Source: an uncultured Alphaproteobacteria bacterium (GTDB lineage Bacteria > Pseudomonadota > Alphaproteobacteria > RF32 > CAG-239). Taken from it: a DNA stretch of 64,000 bases. The stretch covers positions 1-64,000 of the forward strand of contig CALXWH010000005.1 of the NCBI GenBank assembly GCA_944392315.1, given 5' to 3'. The first letter of the stretch is position 1. Each line of letters begins with the position of its first letter. This document shows, piece by piece, positions 27,946-35,924 of the stretch. The notes beneath the pieces were generated by a model that ran no database searches, was not told where the DNA came from, and saw only the letters and a program-made list of their open reading frames with translations. The translations under genes were made by a program, and so were the position numbers.

Positions 27946-28416
27946 ATGTCATATGTTGAAGGTACATTATCTCAGGGTGAAGAAATTAAAGAAAAAGTTC
28001 GGTTGCATTGGGTGAACTATCTTTTTACTTGGTTTTTGTGTCTGCTAGTCTTTTTGTTGGTTCTGTTATGGTTGGTTGATGCAACGTTGCGGCAGAGTTT
28101 AGAGTGTCAAATCTTTGTTGGCGTGGCGGTGTTATGGGCTGTCTACGACTATTTGCGTTTGGCTACAATTGAAATGGTTATTACCAATAAACGCGTTATT
28201 TGTAAAAAAGGAATTATCAGCGTTAAAACACAAGAACTTAAAACGAATAAAATTGAATCGGTGGAAATTAAACAGTCCATCTTGGGGCGGATTTTAGGCT
28301 ATGGGACTTTGATGTTTTCCGGAACCGGAACGGCTAAGGTTCGCTTTGCCGCGGTGGATAATCCATGGGAAGTTAAAAGTCAGGTTGAGACAATTATTGA
28401 AAGTTATGCTAGCTGA
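27946..28416 (+). CDS. Bacterial PH-domain membrane protein (YdbS/bPH2-like)
   Basis: 156 residues. Two membrane helices (about 24-48 and 52-72) are followed by a bPH domain: MVITNKRVICKKGIIS, TNKIESVEIKQSILGRILGY and GTLMFSGTGTAKVRF match the family. Members are membrane proteins of unsettled function. A good Shine-Dalgarno GGAGG precedes the ATG. Confidence 0.82.
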   Translation: MSYVEGTLSQGEEIKEKVRLHWVNYLFTWFLCLLVFLLVLLWLVDATLRQSLECQIFVGVAVLWAVYDYLRLATIEMVITNKRVICKKGIISVKTQELKTNKIESVEIKQSILGRILGYGTLMFSGTGTAKVRFAAVDNPWEVKSQVETIIESYAS

Positions 28417-28447
28417 ATTGGATTTGAGTTTTTAAAGATGTGCGGGC

Positions 28448-28476
28448 TTGACTTTGCTTAAGTTTTTTGGTATAAG
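28448..28476 (+). promoter_or_regulatory. sigma70-type promoter before the degenerate subtilase
   Basis: TTGACT (28448-28453), 17 bases and TATAAG (28471-28476). The predicted start near 28483 leaves a leader of about 130 bases to the ATG at 28614. Confidence 0.65.
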
Positions 28477-28613
28477 CAGAGTATGAGCTTGGCAAACGCT
28501 CGGATTGTCCGCCAAAGGGTTCGTTGCCGTTATTGTTTTTACATAGATTTCTTGAGATGACTTATTCTGCTTATCGGACAGGCAAAGTGGTAAGTTATCA
28601 GAAAGGAATTGGT

Positions 28614-30005
28614 ATGCGTAAATATCTTGAATTCTTCCGGGTGGAAGCTAAATCTTTATTAAAAAATTTCCAGAAAAATGAACAAAGTGCTGTTGCCAGA
28701 TGTGCAAGTGTGTTTGGCGATAAAAAAGATTTGTCGTTGATGAATATGCAACATGTGGTGGCTAAAGAATATGGTTTTGATAATTGGAACACGCTGAATA
28801 AAGCTGAAAATTGGCAACTTGCCGAAGCGCTGATAAAGTCTAAAAATCAAATATTGGCTATGCCTCTTTATGGCGATGAAAGGAAAGGGAACGTTTATCC
28901 TCGGGCAGAACGCTATGATGTTGGCCTGATTAAGAGTCGGGAGGGGATAGATTTAGAGAAATTTGTTTATGTATCGCCTAGTGGTATTGTGTCTCCTTTT
29001 TTACAATTAGAAAAGTTTGATTTGTCCGATTATGATTTAGCCAAAATGAATCCGTTGTTTGTGTCTTTTGATGAGTATACACGTTGGCCGGAAGATGCTG
29101 CTAAATTGCCGCAAAACTTTAATCCGCAAAAATTTATGGAACAAAGAAAAAATCCGGGGCTTGGTGTTCGGCATTTACATAAGCAAAATCTTACCGGTTT
29201 GGGGCGAGCGGTGGCTGTTATTGATGGCTTTTTGTTGTGTGATCATTTAGAGTATCATGAAAATTTGAAAGGCTATGAGCGGGTTTGTTCTGATGATTTG
29301 GGGAGTGGAGTAAATGGCGGTGCGCTTGTGTCGGCTCTTGTGGGGAAAACTTGTGGCGTGGCTCCGTTTGCCGATGTTTATTATTTTTCGGCACAGCAGA
29401 TGGAAAAAGGTCATCGGACACAGCGATATTATGCGCAAGCGTTGCAGAAAATTTGCGATATTCACGAGAAACTTCTGCAAAAAGGAAAGAATGGTATTGA
29501 TACGGTTTGCATCTTATGGGGAATTACAAGCCCTGTTTTTCAGCAGGATGACGGTGTATCGGAGATGAAAGAAGCGCTGGAACGTGCTAAAAACTTGAAT
29601 ATTTGGGTTAATAGTGGTGACTTGAAGTTTGAGGGTAAACTATGGTCAGAAGGGCGTATTCATTGTGTTTATAGCGGAGATTTGGATAATCCGATGGATT
29701 ATGAGGCAATGCCAAATGCGCCAAAAATTCCTTTAGAAGTTAGTGAATTTTGGAAAAACAGATTATGTTTTCCGGCAGGCGGCTGTACTGTTTCCGGAGA
29801 TGATAGATTAGATGCTTATGCATTTTCAGCACCGGGGTTTTACCTCAAGCCTTATGAATGCGGATTGTTCGTTTTGGCGAGGAGCATCAAAAATGATTTG
29901 ACGGTTGAGGCATTTTGGCAGCTTTCTCTTGAAACCGGAGATTATCGTGCCGGTGTGGGAGTGATTGTTAACCCGCAAAAATTGATTGATGCTTTAAGAA
30001 AATAG
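28614..30005 (+). CDS. Subtilase-fold (S8) protein lacking catalytic His and Ser, with N-terminal helical domain
   Basis: 463 residues from the ATG at 28614 (AAAGGA six bases before; upstream starts at 28524 and 28557 lack a spaced SD). Residues about 1-70 match a small domain seen before ankyrin repeats (AKSLLKNFQ... AVARCA...AKEYGFDNW). The rest looks like a subtilase: GRAVAVIDGF keeps the Asp, but the HGT motif reads VNGGALVSALVG (His to Asn) before GVAPFADVYYF, and GTSMAxP is replaced by a GFYLKPYECGL segment with no serine. It is probably a pseudoprotease. No signal peptide. A terminator follows. Confidence 0.7.
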   Translation: MRKYLEFFRVEAKSLLKNFQKNEQSAVARCASVFGDKKDLSLMNMQHVVAKEYGFDNWNTLNKAENWQLAEALIKSKNQILAMPLYGDERKGNVYPRAERYDVGLIKSREGIDLEKFVYVSPSGIVSPFLQLEKFDLSDYDLAKMNPLFVSFDEYTRWPEDAAKLPQNFNPQKFMEQRKNPGLGVRHLHKQNLTGLGRAVAVIDGFLLCDHLEYHENLKGYERVCSDDLGSGVNGGALVSALVGKTCGVAPFADVYYFSAQQMEKGHRTQRYYAQALQKICDIHEKLLQKGKNGIDTVCILWGITSPVFQQDDGVSEMKEALERAKNLNIWVNSGDLKFEGKLWSEGRIHCVYSGDLDNPMDYEAMPNAPKIPLEVSEFWKNRLCFPAGGCTVSGDDRLDAYAFSAPGFYLKPYECGLFVLARSIKNDLTVEAFWQLSLETGDYRAGVGVIVNPQKLIDALRK

Positions 30006-30012
30006 TGTTATA

Positions 30013-30045
30013 CAAAGGAGAGTGAGGGATTGCTCTCCTTTTTTA
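30013..30045 (+). terminator. Terminator after the degenerate subtilase gene
   Basis: AAAGGAGAG (30014-30022), a 10-base loop, and CTCTCCTTT (30033-30041) followed by T. It ends 18 bases before the GNAT gene. Confidence 0.8.
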
Positions 30046-30063
30046 TGATGTGAAGGGATTTGA

Positions 30064-30543
30064 ATGAGTAAGAATATTGACGTTTTAATAGCAAACGAAG
30101 ACGATGCGGAAGATATTGCCCGTCTTTCTTATCAAGTGGGAAAAATGCACGATGACGCGTTGCCGGATTATTTTAAGCCGACGCCTGAAGAAGAGCATTT
30201 GCGGATTATTCAGAATATGCTGAAAGATGAAAACGCCGTTATTTTTAAGGCGGTTGATGGCGGTAAAATCTGTGGCTTTATGTGTTTGCTTATTCAAGAA
30301 AAATCACGCAAAGGTTATGTACATTCCAAAGTTGCTTATATTTATAACTTTGGGGTTGATGAAGCTATGCGAAGCCATGGTATTGGTGGAAAGATGCTAC
30401 AAACAGCAGAGAGCTTTTTGCGAACGAAAGGTGTTGAGGCGGTGGAGCTCAGCGTTTTTATGTTTAATCAGCGGGCATTGGCTTTTTATGAAAAAAACGG
30501 ATATCGCGCTTTAGAGGTTAATTTGCAGAAAATTTTGAAGTAA
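30064..30543 (+). CDS. GNAT-family N-acetyltransferase
   Basis: 159 residues with the acetyl-CoA loop RSHGIGGKML (about residues 104-113) and the C-terminal FMFNQRALAFYEKNGYRALE segment of the GNAT fold. The acceptor is unknown. It is cotranscribed in direction with the HD protein 47 bases downstream; a terminator precedes it. Confidence 0.87.
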   Translation: MSKNIDVLIANEDDAEDIARLSYQVGKMHDDALPDYFKPTPEEEHLRIIQNMLKDENAVIFKAVDGGKICGFMCLLIQEKSRKGYVHSKVAYIYNFGVDEAMRSHGIGGKMLQTAESFLRTKGVEAVELSVFMFNQRALAFYEKNGYRALEVNLQKILK

Positions 30544-30590
30544 AAGGTTTTATAGGTTTTTGAAATAGTTTTATTTAGAGGGGAAATGAA

Positions 30591-31274
30591 ATGTCCGGAA
30601 TTGTTGAACAAGCATTGTTATTTGCTAAAAAATGTCATGAAGGTGATAATTCCGGACATGATTTTGAGCATATTTTGCGGGTGATGGCTAATGCCGAAAA
30701 AATTTTGGCAGAAGAACCTCTGGCAGATGCGGAAGCTGTGCGTGTGGCGGTGGCTTTGCATGATGTTGATGATTATAAATTAGGCTCTGACGGCGTGCGG
30801 GCTAAGGTTTTTTTATCTGAAATCGGAGTTCAGGAAGATTTTGCTAGAAAAGTGCTTGATATCGTCAGTTCTATCGGTTTTTCTAAATCGGGTAGTCATC
30901 CAAATTTTCAGATGATTGAGCAGGCGATTGTATCTGATGCGGATAAATTGGATGCGGTTGGAGCGATTGGAGTTTGTCGTACAGTCATGTATTCGGCGGC
31001 GACAAAACGTCCGTTTTTTAATGAGCAAATTTTTCCGGATGAAAATTTAACACCAGAACAGTATCAAAATAAAAATCGGGCAACTAATCATGCTATTAAC
31101 CATTTTTTTGATAAATTGCTGAAACTTAAAGGTGCGATGCAAACAAAAGTCGGAAAAATGGAGGCGGAAAAACGCCATTTGTTTATGATTGCGTTTTTAA
31201 GGGAATTTTTTGATGAAGTACGGGCTGATGAGTGGCAAAAATATTTGGATAAATTCTTAAAACAAATTGCATAA
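30591..31274 (+). CDS. HD-domain phosphohydrolase (YedJ-like)
   Basis: 227 residues. HDFEHILRVMANAEKI gives the first metal-binding His-Asp, ALHDVDDYKLG is the HD pair and VSDADKLDAVGAIGV the distal Asp, an order matching the YedJ-type HD family. Substrate unknown. GAGGGG precedes the ATG by about 8 bases. Confidence 0.87.
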   Translation: MSGIVEQALLFAKKCHEGDNSGHDFEHILRVMANAEKILAEEPLADAEAVRVAVALHDVDDYKLGSDGVRAKVFLSEIGVQEDFARKVLDIVSSIGFSKSGSHPNFQMIEQAIVSDADKLDAVGAIGVCRTVMYSAATKRPFFNEQIFPDENLTPEQYQNKNRATNHAINHFFDKLLKLKGAMQTKVGKMEAEKRHLFMIAFLREFFDEVRADEWQKYLDKFLKQIA

Positions 31275-31301
31275 TTTTCTTTCTTTTTTCATGAAACAGT
31301 A

Positions 31302-31330
31302 TTGATATTAGACAAAAAATATGGTATTAT
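31302..31330 (+). promoter_or_regulatory. sigma70-type promoter of the 535-residue orphan gene
   Basis: TTGATA (31302-31307), a 17-base spacer and TATTAT (31325-31330). The start near 31337 leaves a leader of about 145 bases. Confidence 0.65.
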
Positions 31331-31449
31331 CTTCTTGTTTACCGTATTATTGTTTCTATAGATTTGAACGTTCTTTAGAGTATCTGCTTTAGGGAGTGAT
31401 TTGGGTTTTGGACTTTAATTGGTGAGCCGTTAAGGGGAAAATCTTCTTA

Positions 31450-31485
31450 ATGTATTTTGTTTATTTAAATTTTTTTAAATTATGA
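31450..31485 (+). CDS. Possible 11-codon leader peptide coupled to the next gene
   Basis: ATG at 31450 reads MYFVYLNFFKL and stops at TGA 31483-31485, overlapping the next ATG (31482) as ATGA. AAGGGG (31432-31437) is the only Shine-Dalgarno in the leader, 12 bases before this ATG, while the main ATG has none. Translation of the main gene may depend on coupling. The spacer is long and the peptide is unverified. Confidence 0.35.
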   Translation: MYFVYLNFFKL

Positions 31486-33089
31486 AAGCAAATTTATTTG
31501 TGCGGATTTTTGCCGCAATCATGAGAGTGTGTTTTCCGCTTATGGCGGTAAAGTATTTCACCAAAAAGAGTAATGCCTATGCTGAACTGTTTTTGCCAAG
31601 CGTGGAAAAGCAACTTAAGGCGATTGAGACGCTTGAGTTGGACACCGACCAGATACGAGCGCGTGTTTGGTCTATTCAGACAAAAGTTGCGCGATTGCTA
31701 CAGCAACGCTATGACCTGATTCAGGAGATTAAGACCGAACAGGAGTTTGCTGCTCTTGTAGAGAGTGCTCATGTAGATATTGTTGCGCAAGCAATGAAGT
31801 TCTACACCCCGACACAAGAAATGGCTCTAAGGCTTCTTAACAAGTTTGGTTTGGACGCGGTTGAGCTGATTAATAAAGCTCCGGCGGCTTTTGACGGGCT
31901 CAAGGCATCTGATATTCTTGGTGTTAAGCCAAGCGTGGTTTGTGTTCCGGATAGTCCTCGTTGGGCGTTTGCAGAGGCATTAGTGTCTAAACGTGCATCT
32001 TGGGCACCTAAGTTTTTGGAGGAGCTTCGTAAGGTGTCTCCGCAGCAACTTGGCGAAGTTGGACGAGCAAAATTTAACTTCTTCTTCAAATTCGCTTATG
32101 ATGCGAGAGAAAATGTGGCATTTTTGATGCCATATATGGCAGTATTCTTCCCTGAGCTTTATGCTCAGGTAAGAGCGAATTTTTCCTCTTATAAAGAATT
32201 CGCGCCATATATCACAAAAATGTTACCGGCGAAGTTGAAGAGCTTGGAAAAAGGGAAAGAGAATATTAAAGATCTTTTTCAAGTTTCCTTGGAAGGAGCT
32301 CTTGATGAGACTCAAGATGCCTATGCATGGCTGCAAATAGCTTATTATAGGCTTAACGAGCCTGCGGTTTATGAACTCATCATCTCCAAGATGAGTGAAA
32401 TTAAGCCAATGGTGTCTGAGCTAATTTACAGTCAGATGCTTGATAGACTAATAACTCTGGCGAATTGTCCGGCGGATGTTTCGCGCTTGCTAAGTTTGGC
32501 AGATGATGATCGTAAGCAAGTTCTCTACCGTAAAATGGTGGAGAAAAAATATGCGGTACTTTTGGCTGCTCAATATCCTTTCTCTTCGTGGGAGGATAAA
32601 GAGTTGGTAAAAAGCGCTTTGCGTATTATAATTACCGACAATCGTCTTCCTTTGGCAAAAATGCATGAACTTCCTGAGGATTTGCAGGAATTTGCCATCT
32701 ACCAAATGGAAGTATCTGCTCAGATTTCTGCTTTGGTAAATGGAGATATTATAAAAAATGTAGAATATCATCTTTTACCAGAGGTGGAAATCTATCTGAT
32801 GCTGATGGATCCGAGGTACTCATTGAAGTATCAGAAACTTTATGTTGAAAAATTTGAATTGTCTGAAAAGGCATTTAATGTTTTGATACATAGAGAGGCT
32901 GTAAAACTTCAGAATCAGGCGGTATTTCCTGATGTTTTGGTTGACAAATATGTTGCCAAATGGGGACTGACGGAAGCGCAGTATCAAGCTCTATTGCAGA
33001 CACCGATGAAAAAAAATGCTTTGCAGTGGAAGGAGTATGTTAAGAAACCGGAAGTTTCGCATGTTTATCATAATGAAACAGAAGGGTAA
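31482..33089 (+). CDS. Orphan 535-residue alpha-helical protein
   Basis: No family is recognised. Residues about 1-25 (FVRIFAAIMRVCFPLMAVKYF) are hydrophobic with a basic N-terminus and could be an anchor or uncleaved signal. The rest is helical, charged and Leu/Ala/Glu-rich without obvious internal repeats; one Cys pair or motif signature is not evident. It has its own promoter (31302-31330) and terminator (33114-33143), so it is a single-gene unit. A scaffold or effector role is possible but unsupported. Confidence 0.7.
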   Translation: MKANLFVRIFAAIMRVCFPLMAVKYFTKKSNAYAELFLPSVEKQLKAIETLELDTDQIRARVWSIQTKVARLLQQRYDLIQEIKTEQEFAALVESAHVDIVAQAMKFYTPTQEMALRLLNKFGLDAVELINKAPAAFDGLKASDILGVKPSVVCVPDSPRWAFAEALVSKRASWAPKFLEELRKVSPQQLGEVGRAKFNFFFKFAYDARENVAFLMPYMAVFFPELYAQVRANFSSYKEFAPYITKMLPAKLKSLEKGKENIKDLFQVSLEGALDETQDAYAWLQIAYYRLNEPAVYELIISKMSEIKPMVSELIYSQMLDRLITLANCPADVSRLLSLADDDRKQVLYRKMVEKKYAVLLAAQYPFSSWEDKELVKSALRIIITDNRLPLAKMHELPEDLQEFAIYQMEVSAQISALVNGDIIKNVEYHLLPEVEIYLMLMDPRYSLKYQKLYVEKFELSEKAFNVLIHREAVKLQNQAVFPDVLVDKYVAKWGLTEAQYQALLQTPMKKNALQWKEYVKKPEVSHVYHNETEG

Positions 33090-33113
33090 ACTTCGGGGCT
33101 AAAGAACGATTAT

Positions 33114-33143
33114 ATGGGGTGACGTGAGTCATCCCATATTTTG
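33114..33143 (+). terminator. Terminator after the 535-residue orphan gene
   Basis: ATGGGGTGAC (33114-33123), loop GTGA and GTCATCCCAT (33128-33137) form a 10-bp stem with one G.T pair, followed by ATTTTG and more T-rich sequence. Confidence 0.72.
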
Positions 33144-33161
33144 TTTTAAATAAAATAGTTA

Positions 33162-33190
33162 TTGCATTTTTTCTATTTTTTGTATATATT
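33162..33190 (+). promoter_or_regulatory. sigma70-type promoter of the 77-residue orphan gene
   Basis: TTGCAT (33162-33167), 17 bases and TATATT (33185-33190). The start near 33197 is about 34 bases before the ATG at 33231. Confidence 0.6.
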
Positions 33191-33230
33191 TATCTTGATA
33201 TGCAAATTTTTTTAGAATTTGGAGAAAAGT

Positions 33231-33464
33231 ATGCTGGATAGAGTTGATGCTTTAGATGTAAAACAGTTTCGCGGCAGAGGTGTGTTTTATTATCAATCCA
33301 TTCGTCCGTCTATTTATAAAGACAGCACGTTTAAACGTGGATATGGTAATGAAATGTGCTTTGTAGAGGAACGAACGCAACAAAATGGATATAAAAACGC
33401 ACGTGCCAGAGTTATTGATGGCGGTGTCGGAAGATTGACGGCTTTACCTCCTATATATTGGTAA
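33231..33464 (+). CDS. Orphan 77-residue basic protein
   Basis: Starts at the ATG at 33231, with GGAG seven bases upstream; a TTG at 33219 would add four residues. The product is Tyr/Arg/Gly-rich (VFYYQSIRPS, FKRGYGNEMCF, ARARVIDGGVG) and ends ALPPIYW. One Cys, no signal peptide and no membrane helix. I recognise no family. It has its own promoter and lies 170 bases before the atypical ABC gene on the same strand, with no terminator I can see between them. Confidence 0.6.
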   Translation: MLDRVDALDVKQFRGRGVFYYQSIRPSIYKDSTFKRGYGNEMCFVEERTQQNGYKNARARVIDGGVGRLTALPPIYW

Positions 33465-33634
33465 AGTATTTTTTTAATTTTAGCGGGAAGTAGCTCTTTG
33501 GGGCTTATAGGTTTTTGTCGCTTTAAAATTTGTGTTTGTGGGGGCCGTTTGAGGTCTTTTTTTGTGCTTGTTTCTTGTGTGTTTTTATGATAAAATCTCT
33601 TTAATGGACTGAGATTGATTTGGGAGATTTAAAA

Positions 33635-35902
33635 ATGCCTCAGGAAAAAAATAACGATAAAAAATCAAATAAAATTCCTAATTTCGCCGAATATGAAAAG
33701 GAACGCCTAAAAAATTTGGCAAGTGAAGCAAAGAAAATTGCTCAAGAACTCAAATCTACCGGACAGAAAATCGGACAAGATGTTTTAGATGCACCTGAAA
33801 AGAAGGTTAAAGAACAAGGAACACTCAAGACAGCTTGGGAAGTTTTTAAAGAAGCATGGGCGAAAACCGGTAAAGATTTTAGAAAATCAGTTGGTTATAA
33901 AATGGGAGAGTCTGTTTTTCAGGGGTTGTTACCTTATTGCCAGAATTTGTTATTTGGCTCTCTTCCGGGGATTGTTACCGGTGCCAGCGGGGCGACGGCA
34001 AAGTTCATTGGTGCGGCGGCCCTTAATGTTGCTCGCCAAAGACTGGGTGATTTGTGCCGTTTTAAATCTAAAATGGCGACGATTGTTTTAAATGATACGC
34101 ACGCTAATGCGGCTTCCAGTACAATTTATAAAGATATTCTTCATAAACCGCGTCCATATTTTAAAGATAATGCTCCGGCTTCTTTGGGTGGTTTAACGGG
34201 TGAAATTGTTTCGGCCAAAAATACTTTGCTGAATAAATCTGTAGAATGTATGTCTAAAGCCATTATTTTTGGGTTTAGTTCTGCTAGTTTGGTAGCTGTT
34301 GATCCAATGTTGGCGGCGGGCGTGTTGGGTGTTACGGTGGTTACGGCTGAGTTTGGCGGGTTTATGAATAATGCTTATCGTAAACTCAATAGTAAAATGC
34401 GCTCTTTTTCTCAGAAAATATCTAAAGAAAATAGTGATTCTATTAAAAATACACCACTTGTTCAGGATACAAATCGGGTTGATGTTGAAACGAAACAAAT
34501 GGAGAGCCGCTTGAATAAAGCGTCTAAAGTTACGCAAAAAATTACATACGCCAAAAGTAAAGCCTATTTGAAAATGAGTATGGCTATTAATGTCTGTATG
34601 CAAGGCCTAATTATGGCGGCGGCGTTTGCTGATGTGGTTAAAACCGGTGATATCGGGCGATTTGCTCTGATTAGTACGGCGTCGTGGCAGATGATGAGCT
34701 CGGGGAATATGCTTTCTGAATTTTGGAACGAGATGCAGGCTGGTACACATAGACTTATTGATGCTTCTAAAAAGTTGATTACGCCAAAGGAACTTGAACG
34801 TGTGACAGGTCATGAAAAACTGACAGAAAGAGATACAAAAATCAGTGTGCGTCATGTTAATTTTGCTTATCCGCAAATTAAAGATGTCACTGATATGAGC
34901 TTGGTTGAGGCTATGGATAGAGAAGGCGAGATTAAAAGAGGCGAAGATATACTTCAAGATTTAAGTATTGATTTTGATAAAGGTGGTTTAACGGCTGTGG
35001 TCGGGACATCCGGTAATGGTAAATCTACTTTAATGAGTCTTATTCGTCATGATTATGATGCGCAATCGGGGCAAATATTTATCGGAGATAAGGAAATTCG
35101 CGAAATATCTGATAAGGAACTTAATGCACATATTGCGTTTGTGGATCAAAATGTACACTTTTTTGATGAAAGTGTGGGGTATAATCTTAAATACTTTAAA
35201 CCGGATGCAACGGATGAGGAGCTGTTGCAGGCTTGTGAAAAGGCTGGGTTTAATGATGATATTCAGAAATTTAATGATGGGTTATTGCATAAAATTGGCC
35301 AAGATGGTACTAAGCTTTCCGGAGGACAACGGCAGAGGTTGGCTTTGGCGCGCGTCTTTTTGACCGATAAACCAATTGTGATTATGGATGAGCCAACAAC
35401 CGGTCTTGACCCGAATTTGAGTCTTAAAATTATGAAATCCTTAAAAGATATGGCACAAGATAAAACGGTGATTATGGTGACACATAATCCTACTGAAATA
35501 GCTCTTTCTGATAGAGTTATTGTTGTTGAAAAAGGGGAGATTGCCGCGGACGGAAAACCAATGGATTTGATTAAAACTAGTGAATTTTTACGGAATGTTT
35601 TAACCAAAGATGATATTAAAAATAAAAATAAACTTTATCAAACGAGTATTAACGGTGTTAACCCGATGCAAGAGGCTGCAACTGTGCTTAATGAAGAGTC
35701 TAAAGGAAAAGTTTTAAGCGATATTGAAAGAGCGGAAAAAAGAAAACTTTTGGAGGCGCATAAAAGAGCTTATGTCAATGTGCGGAAAAAAACGATTGAA
35801 AATGAACGTCGTAAAGTTGGTAAACCTTTACCCGAAAAGAGGCAAAGACAACCTCTTAATCCGCCTTCTGCGATACCTAGCCGTGGTGGTGCGGAGATGT
35901 AA
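33635..35902 (+). CDS. Atypical ABC transporter protein with hydrophilic N- and C-terminal tails
   Basis: 755 residues from the ATG at 33635 (GGGAG about 9 bases upstream). Residues about 1-85 are charged and probably coiled coil. Residues about 90-360 hold weak, Ala/Gly-rich hydrophobic stretches rather than six clear helices. The ATPase is canonical: Walker A GTSGNGKST (Lys463), signature LSGGQRQRLALA (about 561-572), Walker B IVIMDEPTTGLD and switch His in VTHNP. The last 110 residues are basic and Lys/Arg-rich. It resembles ABCB-type exporters in the ATPase only. Downstream lies a convergent ABC exporter pair. Confidence 0.8.
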   Translation: MPQEKNNDKKSNKIPNFAEYEKERLKNLASEAKKIAQELKSTGQKIGQDVLDAPEKKVKEQGTLKTAWEVFKEAWAKTGKDFRKSVGYKMGESVFQGLLPYCQNLLFGSLPGIVTGASGATAKFIGAAALNVARQRLGDLCRFKSKMATIVLNDTHANAASSTIYKDILHKPRPYFKDNAPASLGGLTGEIVSAKNTLLNKSVECMSKAIIFGFSSASLVAVDPMLAAGVLGVTVVTAEFGGFMNNAYRKLNSKMRSFSQKISKENSDSIKNTPLVQDTNRVDVETKQMESRLNKASKVTQKITYAKSKAYLKMSMAINVCMQGLIMAAAFADVVKTGDIGRFALISTASWQMMSSGNMLSEFWNEMQAGTHRLIDASKKLITPKELERVTGHEKLTERDTKISVRHVNFAYPQIKDVTDMSLVEAMDREGEIKRGEDILQDLSIDFDKGGLTAVVGTSGNGKSTLMSLIRHDYDAQSGQIFIGDKEIREISDKELNAHIAFVDQNVHFFDESVGYNLKYFKPDATDEELLQACEKAGFNDDIQKFNDGLLHKIGQDGTKLSGGQRQRLALARVFLTDKPIVIMDEPTTGLDPNLSLKIMKSLKDMAQDKTVIMVTHNPTEIALSDRVIVVEKGEIAADGKPMDLIKTSEFLRNVLTKDDIKNKNKLYQTSINGVNPMQEAATVLNEESKGKVLSDIERAEKRKLLEAHKRAYVNVRKKTIENERRKVGKPLPEKRQRQPLNPPSAIPSRGGAEM

Positions 35903-35924
35903 TTACGTCGGAAAGTGTGAATAT

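Noticed and set aside
33231..33464. RiPP precursor peptide exported by the following ABC protein
   Set aside because: There is no leader/core pattern, no double-glycine cleavage site, no peptidase domain in the ABC protein and no modifying enzyme nearby. Only the position suggests it.
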